From an uncultured Clostridia bacterium (GTDB lineage: Bacteria; Bacillota; Clostridia; Christensenellales; Pumilibacteraceae), in assembly GCA_944372345.1 (NCBI GenBank), contig CALVYT010000038.1, positions 124,001-188,000 of the forward strand: DNA of 64,000 bases, read 5' to 3'. Below, one piece after another: positions 17,852 to 25,890 of the stretch. The notes below the pieces were generated by a model. It made no database searches. It saw nothing but the letters and a program-made list of their open reading frames with translations, and was not told the DNA's origin. The position numbers were made by a program, and so were the translations under genes. How positions within the stretch are numbered: position 1 is the first letter of the stretch; every line of letters begins with the position of its first letter.

Positions 17852-18784
17852 TCTCTTTGGGCGCGGCAATCGTGCGGGCGGCGATCAGAGCATATACCTA
17901 TCCGTACAGAAAAAGATTCGCTTCGTTGTCCCGATCCGTTACGCTGAAAAACAGACCTTATGCGCCGCCGAAAGGCTTTGCGTTTTCCGTGGAAAAGTAC
18001 GGCGGCGTTCGGGTGGAAAAATTGACGCCGCTCGGAGCCGTGAACGGGATCGTTCTGCAATTTCACGGCGGCGGTCATACCGCGCCGATGAGCGGTATGT
18101 ACCGTAAGGCGGCGGAGCGGCTTGCCGCAAACTGCGGCTGTACCGTGTATAGCGTCGATTACCGTACTGCCGCCGATCTCGTATATCCTTCCGTGCACGA
18201 TGAATGTTATACGGCATATACGGAGCTTTGCAATGACGTATTGTCGGGCGGATATTTCGCCGCGATCGGGGACAGCTTCGGCGCAAATCTGCTTCTTTCC
18301 GCTTGCCTGCGGGCAAGGGACGACCGTCTGCCGCTGCCGTCCGCGATCGTTTGCATTTGCCCTTTCGCGGATATGGCGGCTTCGGGAAGTTCATACAGGG
18401 AGAACTGTTACAAAGATCCTCTGTACGCAATGCCGAAGCGTTATGATTTTGAAAGGTACGAAAAAAAATATCCGCCGCATATCTCCGTATTGCGGCAATA
18501 CGCCTTTGACTTATCCTTATCTTTCACCGGCATATGCCGATTTTCACGGATTTCCGAAAACTCTCATTCAATGCGGCGGGCTGGAAACTTCGTTGAGCGA
18601 CAGTCGGATGCTTTACGACGGGCTGTCGGCAAAAGGCTGTTTTGCCGAACTTCACGTTTTTAACGGAATGTGGCACGACTTTATGTATATGTTCCCCCGG
18701 CTGAAAGAGAGCAGACTCGCTTGGCGTGAGGCGTCCGCATTTATCGTGGAAAATATATGCGGTCTGCCGGGTGTGTCCGTGTAA
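17848..18784 (+). pseudogene. Alpha/beta hydrolase (hormone-sensitive-lipase type), frameshifted near 18500
   Basis: The first 220 residues read as an esterase/lipase of the alpha/beta hydrolase-3 family: the oxyanion motif HGGG (in QFHGGGHTAPM) and the nucleophile motif GDSFGANL are intact. After RQY (about 18502) the frame loses homology, while the +2 frame continues as NTPLTYPYLSPAYADFHGFP and carries the C-terminal catalytic region, including the GMWHDF His, to a stop at 18782-18784. The original frame ends at 18663. A single deletion of one copy of an 8-base tandem repeat, GGCAATAC, would explain the shift exactly. Either a recent inactivation or an assembly error. Confidence 0.75.
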
Positions 18785-18861
18785 GTCGGGTCTTGCGGAC
18801 AGTAAGGCGTTTTCCGAAGGAGTTCCGTAATTGTTTCCGTGTGTATAAACGGTATGCATTA

Positions 18862-18895
18862 AATACCGCGCGTCAAACGCGCGGTATTGCTTTTT
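18862..18895 (+). terminator. Intrinsic terminator between convergent genes
   Basis: A perfect 12-base-pair stem (AATACCGCGCGT and its complement, loop CAA) runs over 18862-18888 and is followed by GCTTTTTG. It ends the kinase/hydrolase transcript; on the other strand the T-tract is weak. Confidence 0.8.
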
Positions 18896-18919
18896 GCCGT
18901 CTTGTTTTTGCTGCGCAGT

Positions 18920-19978
18920 TCAGACGTTGCGGGGAGAGGACAGCGACGAGAGGGCGGCAAACGTCAGCGGACCCGCGATCCCGTCGGGTTTCAATCCCGA
19001 TTCGGTCTGGAATAATGCGAGCGCGTTTTCCGTTTCCTCTCCGAAAATGCCGTCGGCTTCCAGCGGATAAAGTTTGCTGAGCAGTTTGTATTGCAGATAG
19101 GATACCGCGCTGCCCGTGCTGCCCGTGCGGAGGATATATGCAGAAGGGGACGAGAGCGCGAGTTTCGTCCATGTCAGACGACCTATTATCCCGTCGGCGT
19201 CCAGTCCGTTCACTCGTTGGAACGCTGCCGTGCTCTCTTTCGTTGCGCTGCCGAAAATGCCGTCGGTCGCGGTCGGGTAGCCGCGCAGGCAGAGATAGTA
19301 TTGCGCGATTTCTACATAAGGACTGCGGTTGCCCTGCCTGACGGCGGGATATGACGACGGATTGCCTTCGCCGATATATTCGACGCCGGCATATTCGCAC
19401 ACGCCTTCGGCAGCGGCATACGCTATCGACTTCTGCCAGTCGGGGTCGAGCATAAGCCGCGCTTCGCGCAGATTCGTCATAAATCCCGCTTCGATAAGCG
19501 ACGACGGACAGTATACCGATCTGAGAACGCCGACGTCCGTCAGCGTCCCGACGCCTCTGCCCGTCGTTTGCAGCGAGTCCTCCGTGATACGCATATAGAG
19601 ATCCTCGGACAGTTCTTTCGACGCGGAAACGTATCGCGACTGCTCCGAATAATAAGTCAGTACGCCGCGGACATTGTTGAAACTGCGCCCGCTCCCGAAC
19701 GCGTTGTAGGCGAACGTGACGAGCAGGTTTACTCCCGCGTAATTTGCCCGTCGTACGCGCGTAGCGACGGAAACGTCGGATATTTCGGGGTGCAGGTCGA
19801 AAACGCGGCAGCCGCTTCGGAGCAGTGCGATAGCCGTGAGCTGTTTTGCGGGTCGGTTGAATTCGTTTTCGTAAATGCTCCTGTCGAGGTACGGCATCAC
19901 GGGCGTCCGCTTGCCCTCGGTGGGGGGCTTGAGCCCGTGTTCGTCGTTCACTCCTACAAGATAGTCGGATGCGCTCAT
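18920..19978 (-). CDS. N-acetylmuramoyl-L-alanine amidase with two C-terminal peptidoglycan-binding domains
   Basis: Predicted zinc amidase of the Amidase_3 type that removes the stem peptide from muramic acid. The 352 residues begin with the catalytic domain: VNDEHGLKPPTEGKRTP, a Glu in SIYENEFNR, DLHPEISDVS and the second Glu in SLIEAGFMTN supply the metal and catalytic residues. Two PG_binding_1 repeats follow, each centred on a DGIFG-TxxALxxFQ pattern (about residues 225-280 and 290-345). No signal peptide or membrane segment is visible, so export route or release in the mother cell is unclear. It is divergent from spoIIIAA and is the only protein gene on this strand. Confidence 0.88.
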   Translation of the reverse strand: MSASDYLVGVNDEHGLKPPTEGKRTPVMPYLDRSIYENEFNRPAKQLTAIALLRSGCRVFDLHPEISDVSVATRVRRANYAGVNLLVTFAYNAFGSGRSFNNVRGVLTYYSEQSRYVSASKELSEDLYMRITEDSLQTTGRGVGTLTDVGVLRSVYCPSSLIEAGFMTNLREARLMLDPDWQKSIAYAAAEGVCEYAGVEYIGEGNPSSYPAVRQGNRSPYVEIAQYYLCLRGYPTATDGIFGSATKESTAAFQRVNGLDADGIIGRLTWTKLALSSPSAYILRTGSTGSAVSYLQYKLLSKLYPLEADGIFGEETENALALFQTESGLKPDGIAGPLTFAALSSLSSPRNV

Positions 19979-20021
19979 AGTTACTTTTTATGTCGATACG
20001 GGTCGAGATGTTACGCTTCGT

Positions 20022-20050
20022 TCATACGGCGCGTCCGTCTTAAATATAAT
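20022..20050 (+). promoter_or_regulatory. Possible sigma-E type promoter of the spoIIIA operon
   Basis: TCATACG (20022-20028) and AATATAAT (20043-20050) with a 14-base spacer resemble the sigma-E -35 and -10 elements, partly matching each. The ATG of spoIIIAA lies five bases after the -10 box. A sigma-A reading (TTCATA, 18 bases, TATAAT) is also possible. Confidence 0.45.
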
Positions 20051-20055
20051 TCGGT

Positions 20056-20961
20056 ATGCTTGACTTGCAGACGCTGAAACCGATATTGCCGCAGGAGGTA
20101 TTCGCCTCGATAGAGGAGAACCTCGACACGGACAAACTGCGTGAGGTGCGCCTGCGCGCGGGCAGACCTGTCGCGGTATGGTATAACGGGGAAGAGTGCT
20201 TCCTGACCCGTTCGGGCGTGTCGCGTTCGTCCGAACGCGCGATCGCGTGCGGAGCGGATGACGTGCGCTCTTCCGTTATGGGCGCGTCCGAACATTCCGT
20301 TTACGCGTATAACGACGACATAGGCAGAGGATTCATAACCGTCGGTGGCGGAGTGCGGCTCGGCATCTGCGGAGAGGTGGTGACGGACTCCGGCAGAATA
20401 TTGACCGTTAAAAACTATTCATCGGTTAATATACGCATCCCCCACGAAATATTAGGTATTTCACGATGTATTATGCCTGACATAATATCAAAAGCAATGA
20501 ATATTCTCGTAATTTCTCCGCCGGGCGGCGGAAAAACCACCGTATTGCGCGATCTGGCCCGGAGGTTTTCGGACGAGGGCGGTTTCAATGTGCTCATAGT
20601 CGACGAGCGGGCGGAGATCGCATGTTGTCGCAGAGGAGTGCCCGGAACGGATATAGGGAAGCGAACCGACGTCATTACGGGCGGCAGTAAACGCCACGCG
20701 TTCGAGTGCGCCGTCCGTGCGGTTCGTCCGGACGTCATAGTGACGGACGAGCTGTTCGGGGACGACGCCGACATAGTAGCCGAGGCTGCGGGGTGCGGCA
20801 TTGCGACGGTCGCTTCCGCGCACGCGTCGTCGCCGGAGAACTTCGCGGGCAGAAAGATATGCGGCAGGCTCGAAGGGATATTCGATATATATTGTTTCTT
20901 GCGCGGCTTCGGCGAAAAGACGACGGCGGAACTTCTGACGGAGCTGTCGGCGCGCAGATGA
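20056..20961 (+). CDS. spoIIIAA: Stage III sporulation protein AA (secretion-type ATPase)
   Basis: ATPase that powers the SpoIIIA-SpoIIQ channel between mother cell and forespore, related to type II/IV secretion ATPases. The 301-residue protein has the SpoIIIAA N-domain (GRPVAVWYNGEECFL), the Walker A sequence SPPGGGKTTVLRDLAR near residue 160, IVDERAEIA, and the Walker B-like PDVIVTDELFGDDA. The start is ATG 20056; no Shine-Dalgarno precedes it and the -10 box is adjacent. First of eight genes packed with overlaps to 24522. Confidence 0.96.
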   Translation: MLDLQTLKPILPQEVFASIEENLDTDKLREVRLRAGRPVAVWYNGEECFLTRSGVSRSSERAIACGADDVRSSVMGASEHSVYAYNDDIGRGFITVGGGVRLGICGEVVTDSGRILTVKNYSSVNIRIPHEILGISRCIMPDIISKAMNILVISPPGGGKTTVLRDLARRFSDEGGFNVLIVDERAEIACCRRGVPGTDIGKRTDVITGGSKRHAFECAVRAVRPDVIVTDELFGDDADIVAEAAGCGIATVASAHASSPENFAGRKICGRLEGIFDIYCFLRGFGEKTTAELLTELSARR

Positions 20962-21440
20962 CGGATAAGCTGCTCATGGCGGTGTGCCTCGGTTGTCTCG
21001 GGGCGGCGACGGGTTACGCGCTGTGCATTCGCCTGAAAAGGCGGGCAGAATATTTCGCCGATCTCGACGACTTTCTGCGTGTGTTTTCCGAGTCGCTCGT
21101 CTGTTCGCTCGATACGGTGCCGCGGGTCATCGGAGATTATGCGGCGAGGTCGCCGCTCCTTGCAAAGCAGCTCGGCGAGTGTCGTGAGGCTATCGTTTCG
21201 GGCAGACCGCCCGAATTGTCGCGGGGCAGTCTGACGGAAAGGGAAGCCGCGCTCGTCCGGGAAGTTTTGTGCGGACTCGGGTCGCGGTCGGCGGAGAGCG
21301 AACGCGCCGCCGCGGAGAATTATCGGCGGAAGATCGGGGAGTACGGAAAACTCGCGGCGGACAAATACGCGAAACTGGGCAGGAGCGCGGTGAAACTGGG
21401 CTTTCTCGCGGGGCTTCTCGCCGCCGTGCTGTGTTGGTGA
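20958..21440 (+). CDS. spoIIIAB: Stage III sporulation protein AB
   Basis: Membrane protein of the SpoIIIA complex, related to GspF-type inner-membrane platform proteins. ATG at 20958 overlaps the spoIIIAA stop. The 160 residues have an N-terminal hydrophobic segment (LLMAVCLGCLGAATGYALC), a helical cytoplasmic middle and a C-terminal hydrophobic end (LGFLAGLLAAVLCW). Length and topology match SpoIIIAB; sequence conservation of this protein is low, and the position in the operon is decisive. Confidence 0.92.
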   Translation: MTDKLLMAVCLGCLGAATGYALCIRLKRRAEYFADLDDFLRVFSESLVCSLDTVPRVIGDYAARSPLLAKQLGECREAIVSGRPPELSRGSLTEREAALVREVLCGLGSRSAESERAAAENYRRKIGEYGKLAADKYAKLGRSAVKLGFLAGLLAAVLCW

Positions 21441-21443
21441 CGT

Positions 21444-21641
21444 ATGGGAATAGATGTCATTTTCAGAATAGCGGCAGTAGGGCTGATAACCGCGATGGTG
21501 AGTCAGATCCTTAAAAAATCGGATAAGGACGAGATCGCCACGCTGGTGACTCTCGTCGGGCTGATCATAGTGCTTCTGCTCGTGGTGGATGTGCTTTCCG
21601 AGCTGTTCGTCACGCTGCAATCGGTGTTCGGTGCGTTCTGA
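21444..21641 (+). CDS. spoIIIAC: Stage III sporulation protein AC
   Basis: Small two-helix membrane protein of the SpoIIIA complex, 65 residues, the usual size. Two hydrophobic segments (IFRIAAVGLITAMVSQIL and TLVTLVGLIIVLLLVVDVL) flank the conserved short cytoplasmic KKSDKDEIA turn. Starts 4 bases after spoIIIAB ends and overlaps spoIIIAD by one base. Confidence 0.95.
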   Translation: MGIDVIFRIAAVGLITAMVSQILKKSDKDEIATLVTLVGLIIVLLLVVDVLSELFVTLQSVFGAF

Positions 21642-22030
21642 TGGCGCTCAAGATCGCCGCGATAGGGATAATAGCCGTGGTGTCTGCGCTCGTGGTGAGA
21701 AACGAGCGGCAGGACGTCGCCGTCGCGATAGGGATAGCGGGCGGAGCCGCAGTTATTCTTTCCGTCATAGACGGGGTCGCGGGAGTGACTTCTCTGCTTT
21801 CCGAGCTGGCGGAAAAGACGGGGGTCGGAGGGGAACTCGTAGTATATCTTATGAAGATAGTCGGGGCGGGATATATCGTGGAATTTGCGTGTTCGGCGGC
21901 GGAAGAAGCCAAAATGCCGTCGCTTTCGGGCGGCATATCCCTTGCGGGAAAAGTGCTGATCGTGTGTATGACCGTTCCGCTGCTTGCCGAACTCGTGGAC
22001 GTCGTTATCGGTCTGCTTGCGGAAGCGTGA
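21641..22030 (+). CDS. spoIIIAD: Stage III sporulation protein AD
   Basis: Multi-pass membrane subunit of the SpoIIIA complex, 129 residues, normal length. The conserved block AGYIVEFACSAAEEAK near residue 80 and the terminal PLLAELVDVVIGLL are family features. ATG at 21641 shares a base with the spoIIIAC stop codon, so translation is coupled. Confidence 0.95.
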   Translation: MALKIAAIGIIAVVSALVVRNERQDVAVAIGIAGGAAVILSVIDGVAGVTSLLSELAEKTGVGGELVVYLMKIVGAGYIVEFACSAAEEAKMPSLSGGISLAGKVLIVCMTVPLLAELVDVVIGLLAEA

Positions 22031-22045
22031 CGGAGAGAGCGGGAT

Positions 22046-23140
22046 ATGACGGTGCGTGCCGAAAGCGATTTTGCAGATGACATCCTCGGCTCTCTGGACG
22101 GCGGCGAACTGAACGGGCTGATAGCGGGGCTGACGGACGAGCAATACGATCTGTTCGGCGGCAGGGATTTCGTTTCCGTGGTGAGCGGGATATTGTCGGG
22201 CGAACTGCGGCTGGATTTTTCCGACGTGCTGTCTTTCGTTTTAAGTGCGGTCGGCAGCAGCCTGTCGTCGCTTGCCGCGCTGCTCGCTTCCGTCGTCGGG
22301 ATCGCCGTCGTATGTTCCGCGACGGGCGCTTTCGGCGGCGGACGGACGGAAGGGATAAGAAAAGCGGTACATTTTGCGGCGGCGGCGTGCATTACCGTCG
22401 TGGCGGGCATAGCGGCGATGTCTATGTTCGTTATGTGCGCGGATACACTGTCGGCTTTGTCTGCGCAGATAAACGTGCTTGCGCCGCTGCTGCTTACGCT
22501 GATGGCGGGTACGGGCGGGACGAATACCGCGTCCGTGTTCAGCCCCACGGTCTCCGTGCTTACGAGCGGGCTGTTCAACCTGATCTCTTCCGTGCTTATG
22601 CCCATGCTGATCGCTGCTTTCGTGTTCGGCGCGATCGCGGGGATAACGGGAGAGGTTGGGCTGGGAAAGATGTCGTCGTTTATGCGCAGCTCCGTCAAGT
22701 GGCTGTTCGGCACGGGATTCTTTCTGCTTTCGGCGGTGATGAGCGTGCAGGGCATAACGGCTTCGGTGTTCGACGGACTGAGCGTGCGCGGAGCCAAATT
22801 CGCTATCGGGAAGTACGTTCCCGTGATAGGCGGATATATGTCGGACGGGTTTAACCTGATAGTGTCCGGCGGAATTGCGGTCAGGAATGCGCTCGGTTAT
22901 GCGGCTCTGCTGCTGCTCCTGCTGACGATACTGCCGGCCGTGATGCAGATAGCGGTCTTTGCGCTCTGTCTTAAACTTGCCGCGGCGCTGACCGAACCGC
23001 TGGGCGGCGGCGTTATCGGCGGCGTGCTGCAAAATATGGGAAAAACGGCGTCGCTCGCCGGCGGGGTCATGTTCGGAGCGGGGTTTCTGCATTTCGTGTT
23101 CGTATTGATACTTATGGCTGCGGGGAACGTGTTTATATGA
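22046..23140 (+). CDS. spoIIIAE: Stage III sporulation protein AE
   Basis: Large polytopic subunit of the SpoIIIA complex. ATG at 22046 follows GGAGAG. The 364 residues have an extracytoplasmic-type N-terminal stretch and then about seven membrane segments, with GGTNTASVFSPTVSVLTSG, MSVQGITASVFDGLSVRGAKFAIGKYVPVIGGYMS and the PLGGGVIGGVLQNMGK motif typical of SpoIIIAE. Unusually there is no N-terminal signal peptide, and an in-frame stop at 22028 rules out a longer start. Confidence 0.93.
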   Translation: MTVRAESDFADDILGSLDGGELNGLIAGLTDEQYDLFGGRDFVSVVSGILSGELRLDFSDVLSFVLSAVGSSLSSLAALLASVVGIAVVCSATGAFGGGRTEGIRKAVHFAAAACITVVAGIAAMSMFVMCADTLSALSAQINVLAPLLLTLMAGTGGTNTASVFSPTVSVLTSGLFNLISSVLMPMLIAAFVFGAIAGITGEVGLGKMSSFMRSSVKWLFGTGFFLLSAVMSVQGITASVFDGLSVRGAKFAIGKYVPVIGGYMSDGFNLIVSGGIAVRNALGYAALLLLLLTILPAVMQIAVFALCLKLAAALTEPLGGGVIGGVLQNMGKTASLAGGVMFGAGFLHFVFVLILMAAGNVFI

Positions 23141-23616
23141 TAACGGCATGGATACTCGGCGTGCTCGGGACGGGCGTTGCGGGCGCCGTCGTGAACAGGC
23201 TGGCGGCGGGAACGCGTATGCATTCGGTGATAAAGACGGCTTGCGTATACGCGTTTGTGCTCGCCGTTATATTCCCGGTGCCGCTCATTCTGTCGGGGGA
23301 TTGGGAACTGTCGTCGTGCGGATACGAGGGTACGGAGTATGACGAAAATATTTCCGCCGTTACGGACGAGGCGTATTTCGCCCTTGCGGCGGAGGCTCTC
23401 GGCGAAGAACTCGCCGCGGATGGATACGACGTCGACGTGCACATAGAAGGGACGGTGTTCTCCGATTCGGCAAAGGTCGAAAAGGTGATCGTGACTCTTT
23501 ACGGCGAGTTTGCGGACAGCTCGTCCGAGGTCGTGCGAATAAAACAGCTGTCCGCCGAATACCTTGAAACGGATATATCTTCGGTCTATGTCTATGTGGG
23601 AAAAAGCGAAGAATAA
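23137..23616 (+). CDS. spoIIIAF: Stage III sporulation protein AF
   Basis: Subunit of the SpoIIIA complex with two N-terminal membrane segments (TAWILGVLGTGVAGAVV and TACVYAFVLAVIFPVPLIL) and a soluble ring-forming C-terminal domain related to YscJ/FliF ring-building modules. 159 residues. ATG at 23137 overlaps the spoIIIAE stop. The C-terminal IKQLSAEYLETDISSVYVYV matches the family end. It overlaps spoIIIAG by 29 bases. Confidence 0.9.
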   Translation: MITAWILGVLGTGVAGAVVNRLAAGTRMHSVIKTACVYAFVLAVIFPVPLILSGDWELSSCGYEGTEYDENISAVTDEAYFALAAEALGEELAADGYDVDVHIEGTVFSDSAKVEKVIVTLYGEFADSSSEVVRIKQLSAEYLETDISSVYVYVGKSEE

Positions 23617-24019
23617 AGTCGCCGCGCTTTTGAGCAGGCTGAAAGGGATTAAGCACGCCGGGCTGATAGCGGCGGCGCTTGCCGTCGGAGCGATGCTGCT
23701 CATATATTTCGGAAAATCCTGTTTTTCGTCGGAAAACGCAGGAATAAACGGCGGCGGCGGCGAGTATGATTATTGTGCGGGCGTGGTCGAAGAGCTGGAA
23801 AGCAAGCTGTCGCAGACGGAAGGAGTGGGCGAGGTCTCCGTACTGATCTACTGGTCGGAGACCGCCGGCGGGGACGAGAGCGTATACTCTCCCGAGGGAG
23901 TCATAATCATCTGCGACGGCGGCAACGATATCGCCGTAAAGATGAAACTCATTTCGTCCGTTGCGGCATATCTGGGAATAAGCGAAAACAAGATCAACGT
24001 ACTCGCCAGAGGCGAATAA
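23588..24019 (+). CDS. spoIIIAG: Stage III sporulation protein AG
   Basis: Ring-forming subunit of the forespore channel. One membrane segment (GLIAAALAVGAMLLIYFG) is followed by an extracytoplasmic YscJ/FliF-like ring-building fold with QTEGVGEVSVLIYW and the end segment ISSVAAYLGISENKINVLA. Starts at ATG 23588 or 23594; both lie inside spoIIIAF and neither has a clear ribosome site, so coupling is likely. At 143 residues it is shorter than many homologues. Confidence 0.9.
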   Translation: MSMWEKAKNKVAALLSRLKGIKHAGLIAAALAVGAMLLIYFGKSCFSSENAGINGGGGEYDYCAGVVEELESKLSQTEGVGEVSVLIYWSETAGGDESVYSPEGVIIICDGGNDIAVKMKLISSVAAYLGISENKINVLARGE

Positions 24020-24039
24020 AATTTCGGGGGTATTCTGTT

Positions 24040-24522
24040 ATGACCGGTAAAAAGAAAAAGATCATCATTCTCACGGGAATGGTAGCGCTGCTCGTGCTCA
24101 CGGGAGTGCTTAACATCGTTCTCAATCTGACTGCGGACGACGGAGCGCTGAACGTCAGCGGCACGGACGTGTATACCGATTTCTTCACGTCTTACCGCGA
24201 CTACCGCACCGAATCCCGCGAGCAGACTCTGACGTATTACGAAGAGGTGCTTGCGTCCGAGACTTCGTCCGCGGAGGCGAAAGCGGAAGCGGAAGCCGCG
24301 CGCCAGCAGCTTATGGAGAGCATGGAGACCGAACTCACGCTCGAAGGGCTGATAATGTCGCTGGGCTTCGAGGACGCGATAGTGACGAGCACGACGGAAA
24401 ACATAAACGTGATCGTCAAGTGCGCCGAACTGACCGGAACGCAGGCGGCGCAGATAAAGGAACTCATAGTGACCGAAACGGGAATGAGCGCGCTTAATTT
24501 ACGAATTATTCCCACCGAATGA
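24040..24522 (+). CDS. spoIIIAH: Stage III sporulation protein AH
   Basis: Mother-cell membrane protein whose extracytoplasmic domain binds forespore SpoIIQ to form the intercellular channel. ATG at 24040 follows a weak GGGGG; the open frame upstream is not conserved. The 160 residues have an N-terminal anchor (IIILTGMVALLVLTGVLNIVL), a helical YRDYRTESREQTLTYYEEVL region and the ring domain with LGFEDAIVTSTTENINVIVK and the closing TGMSALNLRIIPTE. It ends the operon. Confidence 0.94.
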   Translation: MTGKKKKIIILTGMVALLVLTGVLNIVLNLTADDGALNVSGTDVYTDFFTSYRDYRTESREQTLTYYEEVLASETSSAEAKAEAEAARQQLMESMETELTLEGLIMSLGFEDAIVTSTTENINVIVKCAELTGTQAAQIKELIVTETGMSALNLRIIPTE

Positions 24523-24533
24523 CGTGAAAAAGA

Positions 24534-24562
24534 TTGAAAATCGCGTGCCGCTGTGCTATACT
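24534..24562 (+). promoter_or_regulatory. Sigma-A promoter of the nusB-folD operon
   Basis: TTGAAA (24534-24539) and TATACT (24557-24562) are spaced by 17 bases, 12 bases after spoIIIAH. Transcription would begin near 24569 and pass through the hairpin at 24600-24628 before reaching nusB. Confidence 0.7.
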
Positions 24563-24599
24563 CTTTATGCGGAGTTGTGCAGGCGGGCGTCCGGAAAAG

Positions 24600-24628
24600 G
24601 ATCTGCGCATAGCTGCGCGGATCTTTTT
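24600..24628 (+). terminator. Intrinsic terminator inside the nusB leader
   Basis: A 9-base-pair stem (GATCTGCGC at 24600-24608 with GCGCGGATC at 24615-24623, one G-T pair, loop ATAGCT) is followed by five T residues. It lies downstream of the nusB promoter and 17 bases before the nusB start, so it ends spoIIIA transcripts and would also attenuate nusB. Confidence 0.75.
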
Positions 24629-24644
24629 CTATCGGAGAACTTTT

Positions 24645-25046
24645 ATGGGCAGAGCTGCGGCGCGCGAATCGCTGTTCAAATTGATATACGAATACACCGT
24701 GAGGGAGGAACGCGACGATTTTACGCTTTCCCTTTTCGGGAGCGGTATGAACGCGGACGACTACGGTTATATGTCGTCTTGCTACGACGGCATACTCGGC
24801 AGGGCAGAGGAGCTGCGCGGGATCGTTGCCGCCCACAGCCGCGGGTTTGCGCCGGACAGAATATATAAAACCGATATGGCGATACTTATGGTCGCGATAT
24901 ACGAAATACTTTATCGGGACGACGTTCCCGACGCCGTCAGCGCGGATGAAGCGACGGCGCTCGCGAAGAAATATTCCTCGGACAAGAGCTACTCGTTCGT
25001 GAACGGTATACTCGCGTCCGTGATAAAGGAGAAGAACAATGGCTGA
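24645..25046 (+). CDS. nusB: Transcription antitermination protein NusB
   Basis: RNA-binding partner of NusE/S10 in rRNA antitermination. ATG at 24645 follows CGGAGAAC; the upstream in-frame ATG at 24534 lies in the promoter. The 133-residue all-helical protein shows [15 protein letters not shown] at the start, [19 protein letters not shown] and NEAV-like [28 protein letters not shown] at the end, the most conserved part. It is first in nusB-folD-xseA-xseB-ispA-dxs. The asp23 gene often found upstream is missing. Confidence 0.94.
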   Translation: MGRAAARESLFKLIYEYTVREERDDFTLSLFGSGMNADDYGYMSSCYDGILGRAEELRGIVAAHSRGFAPDRIYKTDMAILMVAIYEILYRDDVPDAVSADEATALAKKYSSDKSYSFVNGILASVIKEKNNG

Positions 25047-25890
25047 AATAATAGACGGAAAGGCGCTTTCCGCGTCGATCAGGGAGAACATAGCCGCCGA
25101 AGCGAAGCGGTTTGAAAGCGAGTACGGCAGGAAAGTAGGGCTTGCCGTTGTCAAGATAGGCAATAATCCTGCGAGCGAAGTCTATGTGCGAAACAAGATC
25201 ATCGCCTGCGAAAAGACGGGCGTGCGTTCGTTTTCTCACGATTTGCCGGAGAGCGTCGGTGAGGACGAAGTGCTGGCGCTCATAGACGAGCTTAACGGTA
25301 ACGGTGAGGTGGACGGCATACTCGTCCAGCTTCCGCTGCCGAAGCATCTCAACGAAAAGAAGATACTCGCGCGCATACTGCCGCAAAAGGACGCTGATGG
25401 TTTTCATGTCGTAAACGCGGGCGGGCTGATGCTCGGACTGCCCTGCACCAAGCCTTGCACTCCCGCCGGGATAATCGAACTGATAAAGTCCACGGGAACG
25501 GAGATAGAGGGAAAGAACGCCGTGGTGATAGGTCGCAGTAATATAGTCGGCAAGCCGTGCGCTATGCTGCTCCTTGCCGAGAACGCTACGGTGACGATCT
25601 GTCATTCCCGCACGCGCGATCTCGGATCGATCACCCGCAACGCGGATATCCTCGTTGCCGCGGTGGGAATAAAAGAATTCGTCAAAGGTGATATGGTCAA
25701 GCCCGGAGCCGTCGTGATCGACGTCGGCATGAACAGAGCGGACGGAAAACTGTACGGCGACGTGGATTTCGCCGCAGCGAGCAAAAAAGCGGCGTATATC
25801 ACGCCCGTCCCCGGCGGAGTGGGACCGATGACCGTTACCATGCTGCTTAAAAATACCGTAGAGGCGGCGTTCAGATGCAAAGAAGACTGA
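25039..25890 (+). CDS. folD: Methylenetetrahydrofolate dehydrogenase/methenyltetrahydrofolate cyclohydrolase
   Basis: Bifunctional enzyme interconverting 5,10-methylene-, methenyl- and 10-formyl-THF with NADP. 283 residues, standard. Motifs: [16 protein letters not shown] with the catalytic Lys near residue 55, [20 protein letters not shown], the nucleotide-binding [12 protein letters not shown] and the closing [18 protein letters not shown]. The start overlaps nusB by 8 bases after GGAGAAG, and the stop overlaps xseA. Confidence 0.97.
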   Translation: MAEIIDGKALSASIRENIAAEAKRFESEYGRKVGLAVVKIGNNPASEVYVRNKIIACEKTGVRSFSHDLPESVGEDEVLALIDELNGNGEVDGILVQLPLPKHLNEKKILARILPQKDADGFHVVNAGGLMLGLPCTKPCTPAGIIELIKSTGTEIEGKNAVVIGRSNIVGKPCAMLLLAENATVTICHSRTRDLGSITRNADILVAAVGIKEFVKGDMVKPGAVVIDVGMNRADGKLYGDVDFAAASKKAAYITPVPGGVGPMTVTMLLKNTVEAAFRCKED

